A stretch of 64,000 bases of DNA from DASQPR01 sp963836785 (GCA_963836785.1 CAWIKW010000025.1:310001-374000), one strand, 5' to 3'. Positions 35,677-45,164 are shown, numbered from the stretch's first letter. Numbers and translations are program-made. The notes: a model not told the origin generated them from the letters alone.

Positions 35677-35770
35677 GCGGGAGCTCGGGCATCCACCGGG
35701 CTGAGAGGGCGACTGGCACGCGTCGCCGACCGCACGAACCTGACCGGGTAATGCCGGCGTAGGGAGACAG
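35677..35770 (+). promoter_or_regulatory. TPP riboswitch upstream of permease-thiD
   Basis: CGGGCTGAGAGGG, a variable P3 arm and AACCTGACCGGGTAATGCCG, then GCGTAGGGAGA: a full THI core. The final AGGGAG is also the ribosome binding site of the permease, whose ATG begins at 35775. Ligand binding could thus hide the start site directly. Confidence 0.95.
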
Positions 35771-35774
35771 ACGA

Positions 35775-37172
35775 ATGACCACCACCATCGACGACGTCCG
35801 GGCCGATGCGCACAGCGAACCGGGGCGAACGCTCGACGACGAACAGCCCCGCACGCTCGGCTTCTGGGATCAGGTCGCGCTGTGGGGCAACCTCGGCATC
35901 AGCCTGCTCGGACCGACCGGCGCGATCTTCCTGATCGGGCCGGGCGTCTCGATGCTGTCCGCGCTCGTCGCGGTCGTTGTCGGAACCATGATCGGTACGC
36001 TGTTGGTCGCGGTGGCCGCCCTCGCGGGCGCCCGGTCCGGCCGCCCCGCGATGGTGCTGCTGCGCGGATTGTTCGGTGCGAAGCTGTCCTACCTGCCGAC
36101 CGTACTGAACCTCGTGCAACTGCTCGGCTGGGCCACGTTCGAACTCGTGGTCATCTCGGCGGCGTTGAAGCAGCTGCTGCCGTGGCACGTGCAGTGGCCG
36201 TACATCGTCATCGCCGGCGTCGTGACCACGATCATGGCGCTGTGGCCACTCGGCGTCGTACGGATGCTGCGTAGGTATGCCCTGGTCGCCGTCATCATCG
36301 CCATTGCGTACCTGTTCATCCAGCTCGGCCGTAACCCGATGCCGTCGTTCACGCACGGCTCCTGGTCCGGTTTCTGGACGAGCGCCGACGTCGTGATCGC
36401 GGTGGCCGTGTCCTGGGTGCCGCTGGCCGCCGACTACACGCGGCACTCGCGCTCGGAGCGGGCGGCGTTCGGCGGCGCAATGATCGGCTACACCGTCACG
36501 CAGGTCATCTGCTACGCGCTCGGCCTGCTGGCGTTCACCACGGTCGTCAGCGCCGCCGGCAGCGCCGACGATCAGCAGCACAACCTGTTCGCCGCGTTCA
36601 TCGCCGTGCCGGTCGGCTGGCTCGCGTTCGCCGTGCTCGTTGCGCGCGAGCTCGACGAGTCGTTCGCGAACGTCTACTCGACCGCCGTGTCGATCCAGAA
36701 CCCGTTCCCGTACGTCGACCGGCGGCTCCTCGCGGTCGGCGTCGGGGCCGTCGCCACCGTCGGCGCGCTGGTCTTCGACATCGGCTCGTATCAGAACTTC
36801 CTCTACCTACTCGGCTCGCTGTTCGTTCCGATGTTCGCTGTGTTTGCGGTGCGTTACTTCATCCTCGACCGGGGTCGCCCGTGGGACACGAGCGAAACCG
36901 CGCCGTCGCGTTGGAGCCTGCTGGTGCCGTGGGCGCTCGGCTTCATCGCGTACCAGCTGATCAATCCGGGCTACATCGGCTGGTGGGTGACGACGTGGAC
37001 CCACGTACAGGGCTGGCTGCACTTCACGCCGCAGTCCTGGATGTCGGCCTCGGTGATGTCGTTCCTCGTCGCCGCCGTGCTGACGTTCGCGATGGGCCCG
37101 ATCACCCGCCGGCAGCGACCCGCCGAGGCGGCGCCGGTCTCGGCGATACCGTCGCCGGTCGCCGGTCGATGA
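35775..37172 (+). CDS. NCS1 family permease, probable HMP/thiamine-precursor transporter (CytX-like)
   Basis: A 465-aa membrane protein with about twelve helices and NCS1 features (SLLGPTGAIFL, WVPLAADYTRHSRS, DESFANVYSTAVSIQN). TPP control and overlap with thiD (ATGA) argue that it imports the pyrimidine precursor hydroxymethylpyrimidine, as for CytX. Purine or cytosine uptake is the alternative by homology alone. Confidence 0.88.
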   Translation: MTTTIDDVRADAHSEPGRTLDDEQPRTLGFWDQVALWGNLGISLLGPTGAIFLIGPGVSMLSALVAVVVGTMIGTLLVAVAALAGARSGRPAMVLLRGLFGAKLSYLPTVLNLVQLLGWATFELVVISAALKQLLPWHVQWPYIVIAGVVTTIMALWPLGVVRMLRRYALVAVIIAIAYLFIQLGRNPMPSFTHGSWSGFWTSADVVIAVAVSWVPLAADYTRHSRSERAAFGGAMIGYTVTQVICYALGLLAFTTVVSAAGSADDQQHNLFAAFIAVPVGWLAFAVLVARELDESFANVYSTAVSIQNPFPYVDRRLLAVGVGAVATVGALVFDIGSYQNFLYLLGSLFVPMFAVFAVRYFILDRGRPWDTSETAPSRWSLLVPWALGFIAYQLINPGYIGWWVTTWTHVQGWLHFTPQSWMSASVMSFLVAAVLTFAMGPITRRQRPAEAAPVSAIPSPVAGR

Positions 37173-37993
37173 CGCCGAACCTGCTGACGATCGCCGGCTC
37201 CGACCCGAGTGGCGGAGCCGGGATCCAGGCCGACCTGAAGACGTTCTCCGCCCTCGGCGCGTACGGCATGAGCGTGCTGACCGGTCTCACCTCGCAGAAC
37301 ACGCGCGGCGTCCGGTCGGTGCACGAGGTCCCAGCCGCGTTCGTACGCGAACAGTTGGACTCGGTCTTCGACGACGTACGGGTCGACGCGGTGAAGATCG
37401 GCATGCTCGCCACCGCCGACGTGATCGATGTCGTCGCCTCGGTGCTGGACGAACGCCGTCCGCCGTACGTCGTCCTCGACCCGGTGATGGTGGCCACCAG
37501 CGGAGACCGGCTCCTCGCCGCCGACGCGGTGGCCCGGCTGCGCGACGTGCTGCTCCCGCACGTCGACCTGATCACGCCGAACTTGCCCGAGGCGGCCGAT
37601 TTGCTCGGTGTGCCGGAGGCGCACGACGAAGCGGCGATGCGCGAACAGCTCGACAGCCTCCGCCAGCTCGCGCCCGGCGTGCTGCTCAAGGGCGGTCACC
37701 TCGGCGGCACGGAGTCACCGGACCTGTTCGCAATGGCGGCGACCCGGTCGGGTAGCGAACCTGGTTCGCCCGACCCGACCCGACTCGTCGCCCAGCGCAT
37801 CGCGACGACCAATGATCACGGTACCGGGTGCACGTTGTCGTCGGCGATCGCCGCGCTCCGTCCACAACGCGACAGCTGGCTCGCCGCGGTGACCGACGCC
37901 AAGGCGTACCTGACGCTCGCGCTCGCCGCCGCGGACCGCCTCGACGTCGGCGACGGCCACGGCCCGGTTCACCACTTCCACTCCTGGTGGTGA
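37169..37993 (+). CDS. thiD: Hydroxymethylpyrimidine/phosphomethylpyrimidine kinase ThiD
   Basis: A 274-aa ribokinase-fold kinase that phosphorylates HMP twice to HMP-pyrophosphate for ThiE. Motifs: TIAGSDPSGGAGIQADLKTF, GMLAT, DPVMVATSGDRL, TPNLPEA, LLKGGH and NDHGTGCTLSSAI. Start overlaps the permease stop. A bluB-cobT fusion follows 51 bases later on the same strand. Confidence 0.94.
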   Translation: MTPNLLTIAGSDPSGGAGIQADLKTFSALGAYGMSVLTGLTSQNTRGVRSVHEVPAAFVREQLDSVFDDVRVDAVKIGMLATADVIDVVASVLDERRPPYVVLDPVMVATSGDRLLAADAVARLRDVLLPHVDLITPNLPEAADLLGVPEAHDEAAMREQLDSLRQLAPGVLLKGGHLGGTESPDLFAMAATRSGSEPGSPDPTRLVAQRIATTNDHGTGCTLSSAIAALRPQRDSWLAAVTDAKAYLTLALAAADRLDVGDGHGPVHHFHSWW

Positions 37994-38044
37994 CCACCGG
38001 CCGGCGCGGAGCCACCGCGTGGCGACGGCCCGTAGAGTCGGCTT

Positions 38045-39823
38045 GTGACCTGGGAACGACCGGTGCCGGTGGTAGGCGACGTCAGCGCCGCCTCGCAGCG
38101 CGCGGCCGACCCGAGCGGCTGGGCCTTCCCGGCCGGCGATCGCGCGGCCGCCTACGCGGTCATCGAGGCGCGCCGCGACGTCCGCCGGTTCCGCCCCGAT
38201 CCCATCCCGGACGACGTGCTGCGGCGAGTGCTGGGTGCCGCCCATGTCGCCCCGAGCGTTGGACACAGCCAGCCGTGGCGGTTCATCGTGGTCCGCGATC
38301 CGGATATCCGTACCCGGGCCGGGTTGTTGGCCGACCGCGAACGGCTCCGCCAGGCCGCGCAGCTCGAGCCCGACGCGGCCCGGCGTTTGAAGGATCTGAA
38401 GCTCGAGGGGTTGCGGGAGGCGCCCATCGGCGTCGTGGTCTGTTGTGACCGGCGCACGCCCGCCGCTGGCGTGCTGGGCCGCGCGACATTCGCCGACGCC
38501 GACATGTGGAGCTGCGCCGCCGCCATCGAAAACCTCTGGTTGGCCGCGCGCGCGGAGGGCCTGGGACTCGGTTGGGTCACGCTGTTCCAGCCGGATGACA
38601 TCGCAGCGCTCATGCATCTGCCGGCGGGCGTGGTCACTCTCGGCTGGCTGTGCCTGGGCTGGCCCGACGAACGCCCGCCCGAGCCCGGCCTGCAGCGGGC
38701 CGGCTGGTCATCGCGCCTACCGCTGGATGACGTCGTCTTCGCCGACCGGTGGCCGGCGCTCGACGCAACCGCACGGCCGCCGTCACATTTGCGTGCGCCC
38801 GACGCTGACTCGCTGGTTGCCGCGCGGGACGAGGGCGATCGACTGCTGACACCCCCGGGTTCGCTCGGGGTGCTGGACCGCGCGGTCGAGCGCATCGTCG
38901 CGGTCCGCGGTGCCGGGACATCCACGGGTACGTTGATCCTCGCCGCCGCCGACCATCCGGTCGCGGGGCTGGGCGTGTCGGCCTTTGCGCCGGACGTGAC
39001 CGCCCGGGTGTTCGCGGCGGCCGAGAACGGTGTGGCACTCGGCGTCACGGCCGCGATCGGCGCCGGCCTCGCCGTCGAGTTGGTCGACGCCGGCGTCGAC
39101 CCGTCGGCCCTCGCTGTGGTGCGGGCCGGCTTGACCGACACGGCGCGCGGGCCGAACCGTACGACGCTTCCAGCCGCCCACCATCGCGGCGACATCGCAC
39201 ACGCCGACGCGATGACCGATGCCGACGCGGAGCGGTTCGTGGACGCCGGCCGAGCGATCGGCCGCGCCGCCGGCGAGCGCGGACTCGTCGCCCTCGGCGA
39301 GATCGGAATCGGAAACACCACCGTGGCCGCATGCCTCGCCGCCGCGCTGACCGGAATCGAAGCCGCCGAGGCCGTCGGGCTGGGCGCCGGTGCCGACCGG
39401 GCGATGCTCGACCGCAAGCGCGACGTCGTCGAGATGGCGGTGCAGCGATGGCGATCGGCCGGCGACTCCCGCGCCGCCGAGCCGATCCGTACGCTCGCGA
39501 TGCTCGGCGGACCGGAGATCGCCGTACTGACCGGCGTGGTGCTCGGTGCGACCGAGGCGGGCACGGTGACCGTACTCGATGGGCTCGCCACCAGCGTCGC
39601 GGCGTTTCTCGCCGTCAAGATCGAGCCGGCGGTGGCCGATCATCTCGTCGCCGGACAGCGCAGTCGGGAACGCGCGCACGGCCGGGTGCTTACCGACCTT
39701 GGTTGTGAGCCCCTCCTCGACCTGCGGATCCGATCCGGCGAAGGTGTGGGTGCTGCGCTCGCGACCGGGCTCCTGCTACAGACGCTCGCGATGCGGCGGC
39801 GAACGGCTCGCGTCGCCTATTGA
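38045..39823 (+). CDS. Fused BluB-CobT: dimethylbenzimidazole synthase and its phosphoribosyltransferase
   Basis: A 592-aa two-domain protein. Residues about 30-235 are BluB-like nitroreductase (RRDVRRFRPDPIPDDVLRRV, APSVGHSQPWRFI, GLGLGWVTLF), which breaks down reduced FMN to dimethylbenzimidazole (DMB). Residues about 250-590 are CobT (LTPPGSLGVLDRAVERI, AADHPVAGLGVSAF, GEIGIGNTTVAA, and LLDLRIRSGEGVGAAL with the catalytic Glu near the C-terminus), which makes alpha-ribazole phosphate from DMB. Fusion would channel DMB between active sites for B12 lower-ligand assembly. GTG 38045; no cobalamin riboswitch seen. Probably the last gene of the permease-thiD operon. Confidence 0.9.
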   Translation: MTWERPVPVVGDVSAASQRAADPSGWAFPAGDRAAAYAVIEARRDVRRFRPDPIPDDVLRRVLGAAHVAPSVGHSQPWRFIVVRDPDIRTRAGLLADRERLRQAAQLEPDAARRLKDLKLEGLREAPIGVVVCCDRRTPAAGVLGRATFADADMWSCAAAIENLWLAARAEGLGLGWVTLFQPDDIAALMHLPAGVVTLGWLCLGWPDERPPEPGLQRAGWSSRLPLDDVVFADRWPALDATARPPSHLRAPDADSLVAARDEGDRLLTPPGSLGVLDRAVERIVAVRGAGTSTGTLILAAADHPVAGLGVSAFAPDVTARVFAAAENGVALGVTAAIGAGLAVELVDAGVDPSALAVVRAGLTDTARGPNRTTLPAAHHRGDIAHADAMTDADAERFVDAGRAIGRAAGERGLVALGEIGIGNTTVAACLAAALTGIEAAEAVGLGAGADRAMLDRKRDVVEMAVQRWRSAGDSRAAEPIRTLAMLGGPEIAVLTGVVLGATEAGTVTVLDGLATSVAAFLAVKIEPAVADHLVAGQRSRERAHGRVLTDLGCEPLLDLRIRSGEGVGAALATGLLLQTLAMRRRTARVAY

Positions 39824-39852
39824 GTCGCCTATTGACTCGCGTCGCCTATTGA
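39812..39852 (+). repeat. Three copies of a 12-base repeat at the bluB-cobT stop
   Basis: GTCGCCTATTGA occurs at 39812-39823 (containing the stop codon), 39824-39835 and 39841-39852, the last after a five-base insert. Stop codons are repeated downstream in the same frame for the first two copies. Confidence 0.85.
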
Positions 39853-39988
39853 CGGGGGCAGTGCCGATGCCGTTGGGCTTACCACCACCTCGATTGGCGC
39901 ATAGCATCGTCGGGAGGACCCCACCGGCCGAGGACCGGCCAATCGGCCGGCAAGGGGCACCGGCGCGGACACAGCCAAAGGAGGCGGC

Positions 39989-40588
39989 GTGGACGGCCCG
40001 CTCATGCTGCGTTGGTTGTTGACCATCGCATTCGTGCTCGCGGGCGTCTACTGCACCGCACAGTGCATCAATGTGTTGCGGGCCTACGGCCGATTCGACG
40101 CGACAACCCTGCTCGGCAACCTTGCACACCTCGCGATGAGCGCGGTCATGGCCGGCATGATCTGGTGGGCTCCCTCGTGGCGCGTCGCGACATGGGAGAT
40201 CGCCCTGTTCGCGGTCGCCGGCGGCTGGTTCGCTGTCCGCGTCGTCGCCATGACGCAGCACGCGGCGGTCGCGCGGCCGCACACGACACTTCCCCACGGC
40301 CCGGCGCACTCCCGCCTCGGCTGCGCCTATCAGGCCACGGCGATGGCGGCCATGGTGTGGATGCTGACGGTCATGGCCGCACGACCAGCAATGCCAGGAA
40401 TGTCGACGCACGGCGCGAGCGCCCCCGCGACCCGCGCCCTGGTCGCGACGTCGCTGGCCGTCTATTTCGCGATCGCGGCGGCGATCTGGCTGGCCAGCGC
40501 CCGGCGCCGCCGCCGGATGCCAGGCTCATCCGCTCAGGCCTTGATGAGCGCGGCCATGGGTACGGCCGTCGTGACACTCGCCTGGTAG
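39989..40588 (+). CDS. DUF5134 membrane protein
   Basis: A 199-aa protein with about six transmembrane helices. The pattern of GNLAHLAMSAVMAGMIWW, HALM-type Met/His residues in the helices and a Met/His-rich loop (MPGMSTHGAS) fits the DUF5134 family of actinobacteria, sometimes found near copper-related genes. Function unknown. GTG 39989 follows AAAGGAGG. Confidence 0.8.
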   Translation: MDGPLMLRWLLTIAFVLAGVYCTAQCINVLRAYGRFDATTLLGNLAHLAMSAVMAGMIWWAPSWRVATWEIALFAVAGGWFAVRVVAMTQHAAVARPHTTLPHGPAHSRLGCAYQATAMAAMVWMLTVMAARPAMPGMSTHGASAPATRALVATSLAVYFAIAAAIWLASARRRRRMPGSSAQALMSAAMGTAVVTLAW

Positions 40589-40771
40589 GCCGCCGCAATC
40601 CGCAACCGCGCCCGAAAGCGCGCGCCCGCAACTGCAACCAGCGCCAGCACCCCGCCGGCACCGGCACCGGCACCGGCTATTCGGCGGGTACTGCACCACG
40701 GATCCGAGTGCTAGTTTTCGGCGAATTCATCGCAACCGATGTGATGAGTCGACCGAATTCGAAGGAATGGC

Positions 40772-41275
40772 ATGGCGATCCGTCGATCCAAGCAAAAGGC
40801 TCAGGTCATCGCGCAACTCAGCCAGATTGCGCCGCCGGGCGAGCAGTTCATCGCGTGCGTCCATTGCGAAAGCGGTCCGAGCCCGTGGCTCGGCATTCTC
40901 TTTGACGAGATCCCGCTCGCCGGCATGATCGTGATGCTCATGCGCCGTTTCTACTTCATCACCCTGACGAACACGTCCGTCGTGATAAACAGCGCAAATC
41001 GCTTTACGAATCGGCCCGGAGGAGTCGTCCATTCGTTCCCGCGCAACGCGTTTCCGGTCGTGAGTGTGAAGCGCGCGCGTTTGTGGAGCTCGATGTACGT
41101 ACAACTGCCCGGCTCGAACAAGCCGACGCGTCTGAACATCGACCGCTACTGGCGCAGCGAGATGGACCAGCTGGTCGCCGGTCTGCCGGCACCGACCGTC
41201 CCGGCCCAGCCGGCCGCCCCGACGCCGTCCGCGGTCGACCAGGCGCAGTCGTCGGTGGACCAGGCACAGGCTTAG
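40772..41275 (+). CDS. Hypothetical protein
   Basis: A 167-aa protein that I do not recognise. It has two Cys in FIACVHCE, a central possible membrane segment (LAGMIVMLMRRFYFITL), then a beta-rich part resembling a PH-like domain, and a Pro/Ala/Gln-rich tail with the repeat VDQAQ. ATG 40772 has GGAATGGC upstream, a weak site. Confidence 0.6.
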   Translation: MAIRRSKQKAQVIAQLSQIAPPGEQFIACVHCESGPSPWLGILFDEIPLAGMIVMLMRRFYFITLTNTSVVINSANRFTNRPGGVVHSFPRNAFPVVSVKRARLWSSMYVQLPGSNKPTRLNIDRYWRSEMDQLVAGLPAPTVPAQPAAPTPSAVDQAQSSVDQAQA

Positions 41276-41344
41276 GCACCGCCCATACGCGAGCTGCGGC
41301 CGGCCCACGAATGCGGGCTTTCCGGCCGGCCGTACGCTCGCGGC

Positions 41345-42256
41345 ATGACCTCCCCGGATCGGCGGCAGATGATCACCGTGCCGGTCGATCTCGGTGTCGC
41401 CGAGTTGGTGCCGGACCCGCGCAGCGCCAACGCGTGGGCACTGTTCATCGACGGGGTCGCGCAGTCGTACGTCGATCTCGACGATCCGCTCTACCTCGAA
41501 TTCGCGTACGCACGGCGGGTCGCGGGAGTGATCGACGCCGTGCGTTCCCCCGCTGAGCCGATCGACGTCCTGCACCTTGGCGGCGGTGCGCTCAGCCTGC
41601 CGCGGTACGTAGCGACGACTCGGCCCGGCTCCCGCCAACTGGTCATCGAGCGCGACTCGGCGCTCTACGAGTTCGTACTGCAACGCCTGCCGATGCCGGC
41701 CGAGATGGACGTCACGGTGTTGATCGGCGGTGCCCGGGCGGCCATGGCGTCGGCTGCGCCGGAGGCGTACGACCTGATCATCTCGGACGTGTTCGAGGCG
41801 GCCCGTATGCCATCGGATGTCGCGACGGCCGAATTCGCCGAGCTGGTCGTGCCCGCTTTGCGGCCGGATGGCCTCTACGTCGTCAACGTCACTGATATGC
41901 CCACATTAGCGTTCACGAAGCGCCTCGCGGCCACCCTGCGTACGGCATTTGCGCAGGTCTGCGTGTTGGCCGACCCAGGTATGCTTCGGGGTCGGCGATT
42001 CGGCAACTGCCTGATCGTGGCGAGCCGGCGCGTCGACGGAGTGCCGACACGGGCGCTCGTGCGGTCGCGCCCAGGCGACACGGGCGCGGTCGGATTGCTG
42101 CGGGGCGAGGCGCTCGACGAGTTCATCGCCGGAGCGGCGCCCCTGCGGGACGACGCGGTCGCCTCCAGTCGGACCGGCGTCCACACCGTCCGGCGGCTCG
42201 TGGGCGATGGCTCCGACGCGGCCGGCGGCGACGTCGACGTCGAACCGCTTGACTGA
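41345..42256 (+). CDS. Spermidine synthase-like protein
   Basis: A 303-aa protein with a Rossmann-type fold: QSYVDLDDPLYLEFAYARRV, then VLHLGGGALSLPRYVA (motif I), LVIERDSALYEFV and YDLIISDVFEAARMP. This is the spermidine-synthase/polyamine aminopropyltransferase-like family, but the diamine-binding signature is degenerate, so the activity is uncertain. ATG 41345. It lies 47 bases before alr. Confidence 0.78.
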   Translation: MTSPDRRQMITVPVDLGVAELVPDPRSANAWALFIDGVAQSYVDLDDPLYLEFAYARRVAGVIDAVRSPAEPIDVLHLGGGALSLPRYVATTRPGSRQLVIERDSALYEFVLQRLPMPAEMDVTVLIGGARAAMASAAPEAYDLIISDVFEAARMPSDVATAEFAELVVPALRPDGLYVVNVTDMPTLAFTKRLAATLRTAFAQVCVLADPGMLRGRRFGNCLIVASRRVDGVPTRALVRSRPGDTGAVGLLRGEALDEFIAGAAPLRDDAVASSRTGVHTVRRLVGDGSDAAGGDVDVEPLD

Positions 42257-42303
42257 CGCACGGGGATCCGGCCGCACCGGGATCCGGCTGAGAGGAGCCG
42301 CAC

Positions 42304-43482
42304 GTGACGCCACCAAGCGACGCGAATTCCCTGGCGTCGCCGGCGACCACGGAGGCGGTTGTCGATCTTCGTGCCGTTGCGCACAACGTCGCGACGATCG
42401 CCGCCGCGACGTCAGCCGCGGTCATGACGGTGGTGAAGGCGGACGGGTTCGGCCACGGGCTGGTGCCGGTTGCCCGGACGGCGCTCGACTCGGGCGCGAG
42501 CTGGCTCGGTGTCACGTCGGCCGCTGAGGCGATGACGCTACGCGCCGGTGGTGTGGAAGCGCCGATACTGACGTGGCTGCACCGGCCGGACGAGGATTTC
42601 CAGCCGCTGATCGATGCCGATGTGGATATTTCGGCGGCGTCGGTCGAGCATCTGCGGGGCATCGCGGCGAGCACGTCAGCGGCCCGACCGGCAACGGTAC
42701 ATCTGAAGGTCGACACCGGAATGTCGCGCAACGGCGCCGCGCCGGATGAGTGGCCACGTCTGGTCGCGGCCGCACATGATCTGGAACGCGCCGGTCTCCT
42801 GCGGGTGCGGGCGGTATGGACGCATCTCGCCACGGCCGACGAGCCGGGTCGGCCGGAGACAGCCCGACAGCTGGCCGCGTTCGACGATGCGTTGAAGATT
42901 GCGAGCGCGTCCGGTCTGACGCCGGCATTGAGACACGTGGCGAATTCGGCCGGCGCCCTGGCCGTACCCGAGTCGCACTACGACCTGGTCCGGGTCGGCA
43001 TCGCCACGTACGGCATCGAGCCGGTGCTCGGTCGCGAGTACGGACTGCGTCCGGTGATGACGCTGCGCGCGCGGGCGATTCTGGTGAAACGTGTGCCGGC
43101 CGGCACCGGTGTTTCCTATGGGCTGGACTACACGACGACCCGTCCGACGACGCTGGTGCTCGTTCCGATCGGGTACGCCGATGGCGTGCCGCGCAATATC
43201 GCACCGGCGGCCCGGGTGTGGATCGGTGGCCGCCGCCATCCGATCGCGGGTCGGGTGTCGATGGATCAGTTCGTGATCGACGTGGGCGACACGCCGGCCG
43301 CGATCGGCGACGAGATCATCCTGTTCGGCCCCGGTGATCGCGGCGAACCGACCGCTCAGGAGTGGGCGGACTGGGCCGGGACGAACGCTCATGAGATCCT
43401 CACTCGGGTCGGTCCCCGGGTGCCACGCCGGCACGTCCCGGCATCGCATCGCCCGCCCGTGAAGGAGAGCCCGCATGGCTGA
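42304..43482 (+). CDS. alr: Alanine racemase
   Basis: A 392-aa PLP enzyme that makes D-alanine for peptidoglycan. Lys45 in MTVVKADGFGHG binds the cofactor; the second catalytic Tyr lies in GTGVSYGLDYTT; the C-terminal barrel holds VLVPIGYADGVPRN and AGRVSMDQFVID. GTG 42304 has GAGAGGAG upstream. Its stop overlaps ddl by eight bases. Confidence 0.93.
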   Translation: MTPPSDANSLASPATTEAVVDLRAVAHNVATIAAATSAAVMTVVKADGFGHGLVPVARTALDSGASWLGVTSAAEAMTLRAGGVEAPILTWLHRPDEDFQPLIDADVDISAASVEHLRGIAASTSAARPATVHLKVDTGMSRNGAAPDEWPRLVAAAHDLERAGLLRVRAVWTHLATADEPGRPETARQLAAFDDALKIASASGLTPALRHVANSAGALAVPESHYDLVRVGIATYGIEPVLGREYGLRPVMTLRARAILVKRVPAGTGVSYGLDYTTTRPTTLVLVPIGYADGVPRNIAPAARVWIGGRRHPIAGRVSMDQFVIDVGDTPAAIGDEIILFGPGDRGEPTAQEWADWAGTNAHEILTRVGPRVPRRHVPASHRPPVKESPHG

Positions 43483-44653
43483 CCACCGCATCCGCGTCGC
43501 GCTGATCTTCGGCGGGCGCAGCGGCGAGCATGACGTGTCGTGTTTTTCGGCGGCCGGGATGTTGTCGCATCTGAGTCCGGACCGCTACGACGTCGTACCG
43601 ATCTGGATCACGCCCGAAGGCCGCTGGGTCGTCGGTTCGGACAGGCCCCGTACGGGTGCGGTCGATGTGCCGCTGTTGCTGTCGATGACACCGTACGAGC
43701 CCGATGGCATCGCTGATGACCTGCGGGCGCCGTTGCACAGCATCCTCGATGCGCTGACCGTCCTGCGTACCGTCGACGTCGCCCTGCCGGCCCTGCACGG
43801 TCCGTTCGGCGAGGACGGCACGCTGCAGTCGTTGCTGGCCAGCGCCGGCGTGCCGTACGTCGGCAACGGCATCCTGACCAGCGCGACCGGCATGGACAAG
43901 GAACACACGAAGAAGCTGCTGAGGGCGGCTGGGCTCGACGTCACCGACGCGGTCGTGCTGCGGCACGGTCGCGACACGCTCACCGATGACGAGCGCGCAC
44001 GCCTCGGTTTGCCGGTGTTCGTCAAGCCGGCGCACGGCGGATCCAGCCTCGGTGTCTCTCGCGTCGACGACTGGGCCGACCTGCCGGCGGCCGTCGCGAT
44101 CGCCCGCAAGTCTGAGGACAAGGTGCTAGTGGAGGCGGCCGTCCTCGGACGCGAGGTCGACCTCGCGGTATTGGAGCGCCCGGACGGCCGCGTGCTGGCC
44201 GGTCCGGCGCTGGAGATCCGGGTGACCGATGAGCACGACTTCTTCGACTACGACGCGAAATACAGCGGGGCCGGCAGCGCCTTCGACATCCCGGCCAAAC
44301 TCGCGCCGCAGGTCGCCGTACAACTGGCCGAACAGGCCGTACGCGTCTTCGAGGTGCTCGATTGCGTCGGGCTGCTGCGCGTCGACTTCTTCCTGCGCGA
44401 CGGCGTCGAGCCGGTCGTCAATGAAGTCAACACGCTGCCCGGCCTCACGCCGCACTCGCAGTTCCCGCAGATCTGGCAGGCCGCCGGTGTGAGCTACGCC
44501 GAACTGCTCGACATCCTCATCACGACCGCGCTCGTACGACGTGGGCGTCGGGATCGTCCGGCTTTGCCGCAACAGTCTGGCTACGCGGACCACGAACTGG
44601 CCACGCTTCGTGACGGGCGGCCCGGCTCCGCAGACGCCGGCCACCTTCTCTGA
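43475..44653 (+). CDS. ddl: D-alanine--D-alanine ligase
   Basis: A 392-aa ATP-grasp enzyme that joins two D-Ala for the peptidoglycan stem. Motifs: IFGGRSGEHDVSCFSA, LHGPFGEDGTLQ, MDKEHTKKLLRAAGL, VKPAHGGSSLGVSRV and EVNTLPGLTPHSQFPQI. The overlap with alr shows a functional operon. Reading continues about 25 residues past the usual end. Confidence 0.94.
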   Translation: MADHRIRVALIFGGRSGEHDVSCFSAAGMLSHLSPDRYDVVPIWITPEGRWVVGSDRPRTGAVDVPLLLSMTPYEPDGIADDLRAPLHSILDALTVLRTVDVALPALHGPFGEDGTLQSLLASAGVPYVGNGILTSATGMDKEHTKKLLRAAGLDVTDAVVLRHGRDTLTDDERARLGLPVFVKPAHGGSSLGVSRVDDWADLPAAVAIARKSEDKVLVEAAVLGREVDLAVLERPDGRVLAGPALEIRVTDEHDFFDYDAKYSGAGSAFDIPAKLAPQVAVQLAEQAVRVFEVLDCVGLLRVDFFLRDGVEPVVNEVNTLPGLTPHSQFPQIWQAAGVSYAELLDILITTALVRRGRRDRPALPQQSGYADHELATLRDGRPGSADAGHLL

Positions 44654-44744
44654 GCCGCCGGCGAGTATGACCCTGGCCACGTCGCACGCTGTGGGCGCGC
44701 ACGCCGGGGCAGCGCCGCGCCGCGCCGACGTGCAAAATCGCCGC

Positions 44745-45101
44745 GTGGATATCGCACGCTGGGACCTGCTCGTGATCGACTGCCCCGACCCATGGGACCT
44801 GGCCGGCTTCTACGAGGAGTTGCTCGGCATGCGACGTATCGACGAGGACGACGAATGGGTCGTGATCGGCGAATCGGAGCAGCGGCCGGCGATCGCGTTC
44901 CGGCGCGCCGACGACTACCAGCCGCCGCAGTGGCCGGATCCGGACAACCCGCAGCACCTCCGTCTCGACGTCAGGGTCGACGATCTCGACAAGGTGGAAG
45001 CGCAGCTCATTGCGCTCGGAGCGACGCCGCTGCCCGGCCGCGGCGAGCATTACCGGGTGCTCGCCGATCCAGTCGGACATCCGTTCAGCATCTGCCGCTG
45101 A
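44745..45101 (+). CDS. VOC (glyoxalase-like) family protein
   Basis: A 118-aa protein with one VOC fold unit: LLVIDCPDPWDLAGFYEELLGM, IAFRRADDYQPPQWP, HLRLDVRVDDLDKVEAQLIALGA and DPVGHPFSICR. This matches the glyoxalase-like domain family; the substrate is unknown. GTG 44745 is chosen at the domain start; GTG 44730 is possible. Confidence 0.78.
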   Translation: MDIARWDLLVIDCPDPWDLAGFYEELLGMRRIDEDDEWVVIGESEQRPAIAFRRADDYQPPQWPDPDNPQHLRLDVRVDDLDKVEAQLIALGATPLPGRGEHYRVLADPVGHPFSICR

Positions 45102-45164
45102 CGTACCATCGGCTGCGGGCGGCGTCGATATCGTGACGCGCGCCGCAGGCCGAAGGGTGGCGTT

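Noticed and set aside
37994..38044. Cobalamin riboswitch before bluB-cobT
   Set aside because: The gap is only 51 bases and has no B12-box sequence.
40656..40678. GGCACC repeats as CRISPR or regulatory array
   Set aside because: Simple low-complexity repeat with no spacers; likely slippage in GC-rich gap.
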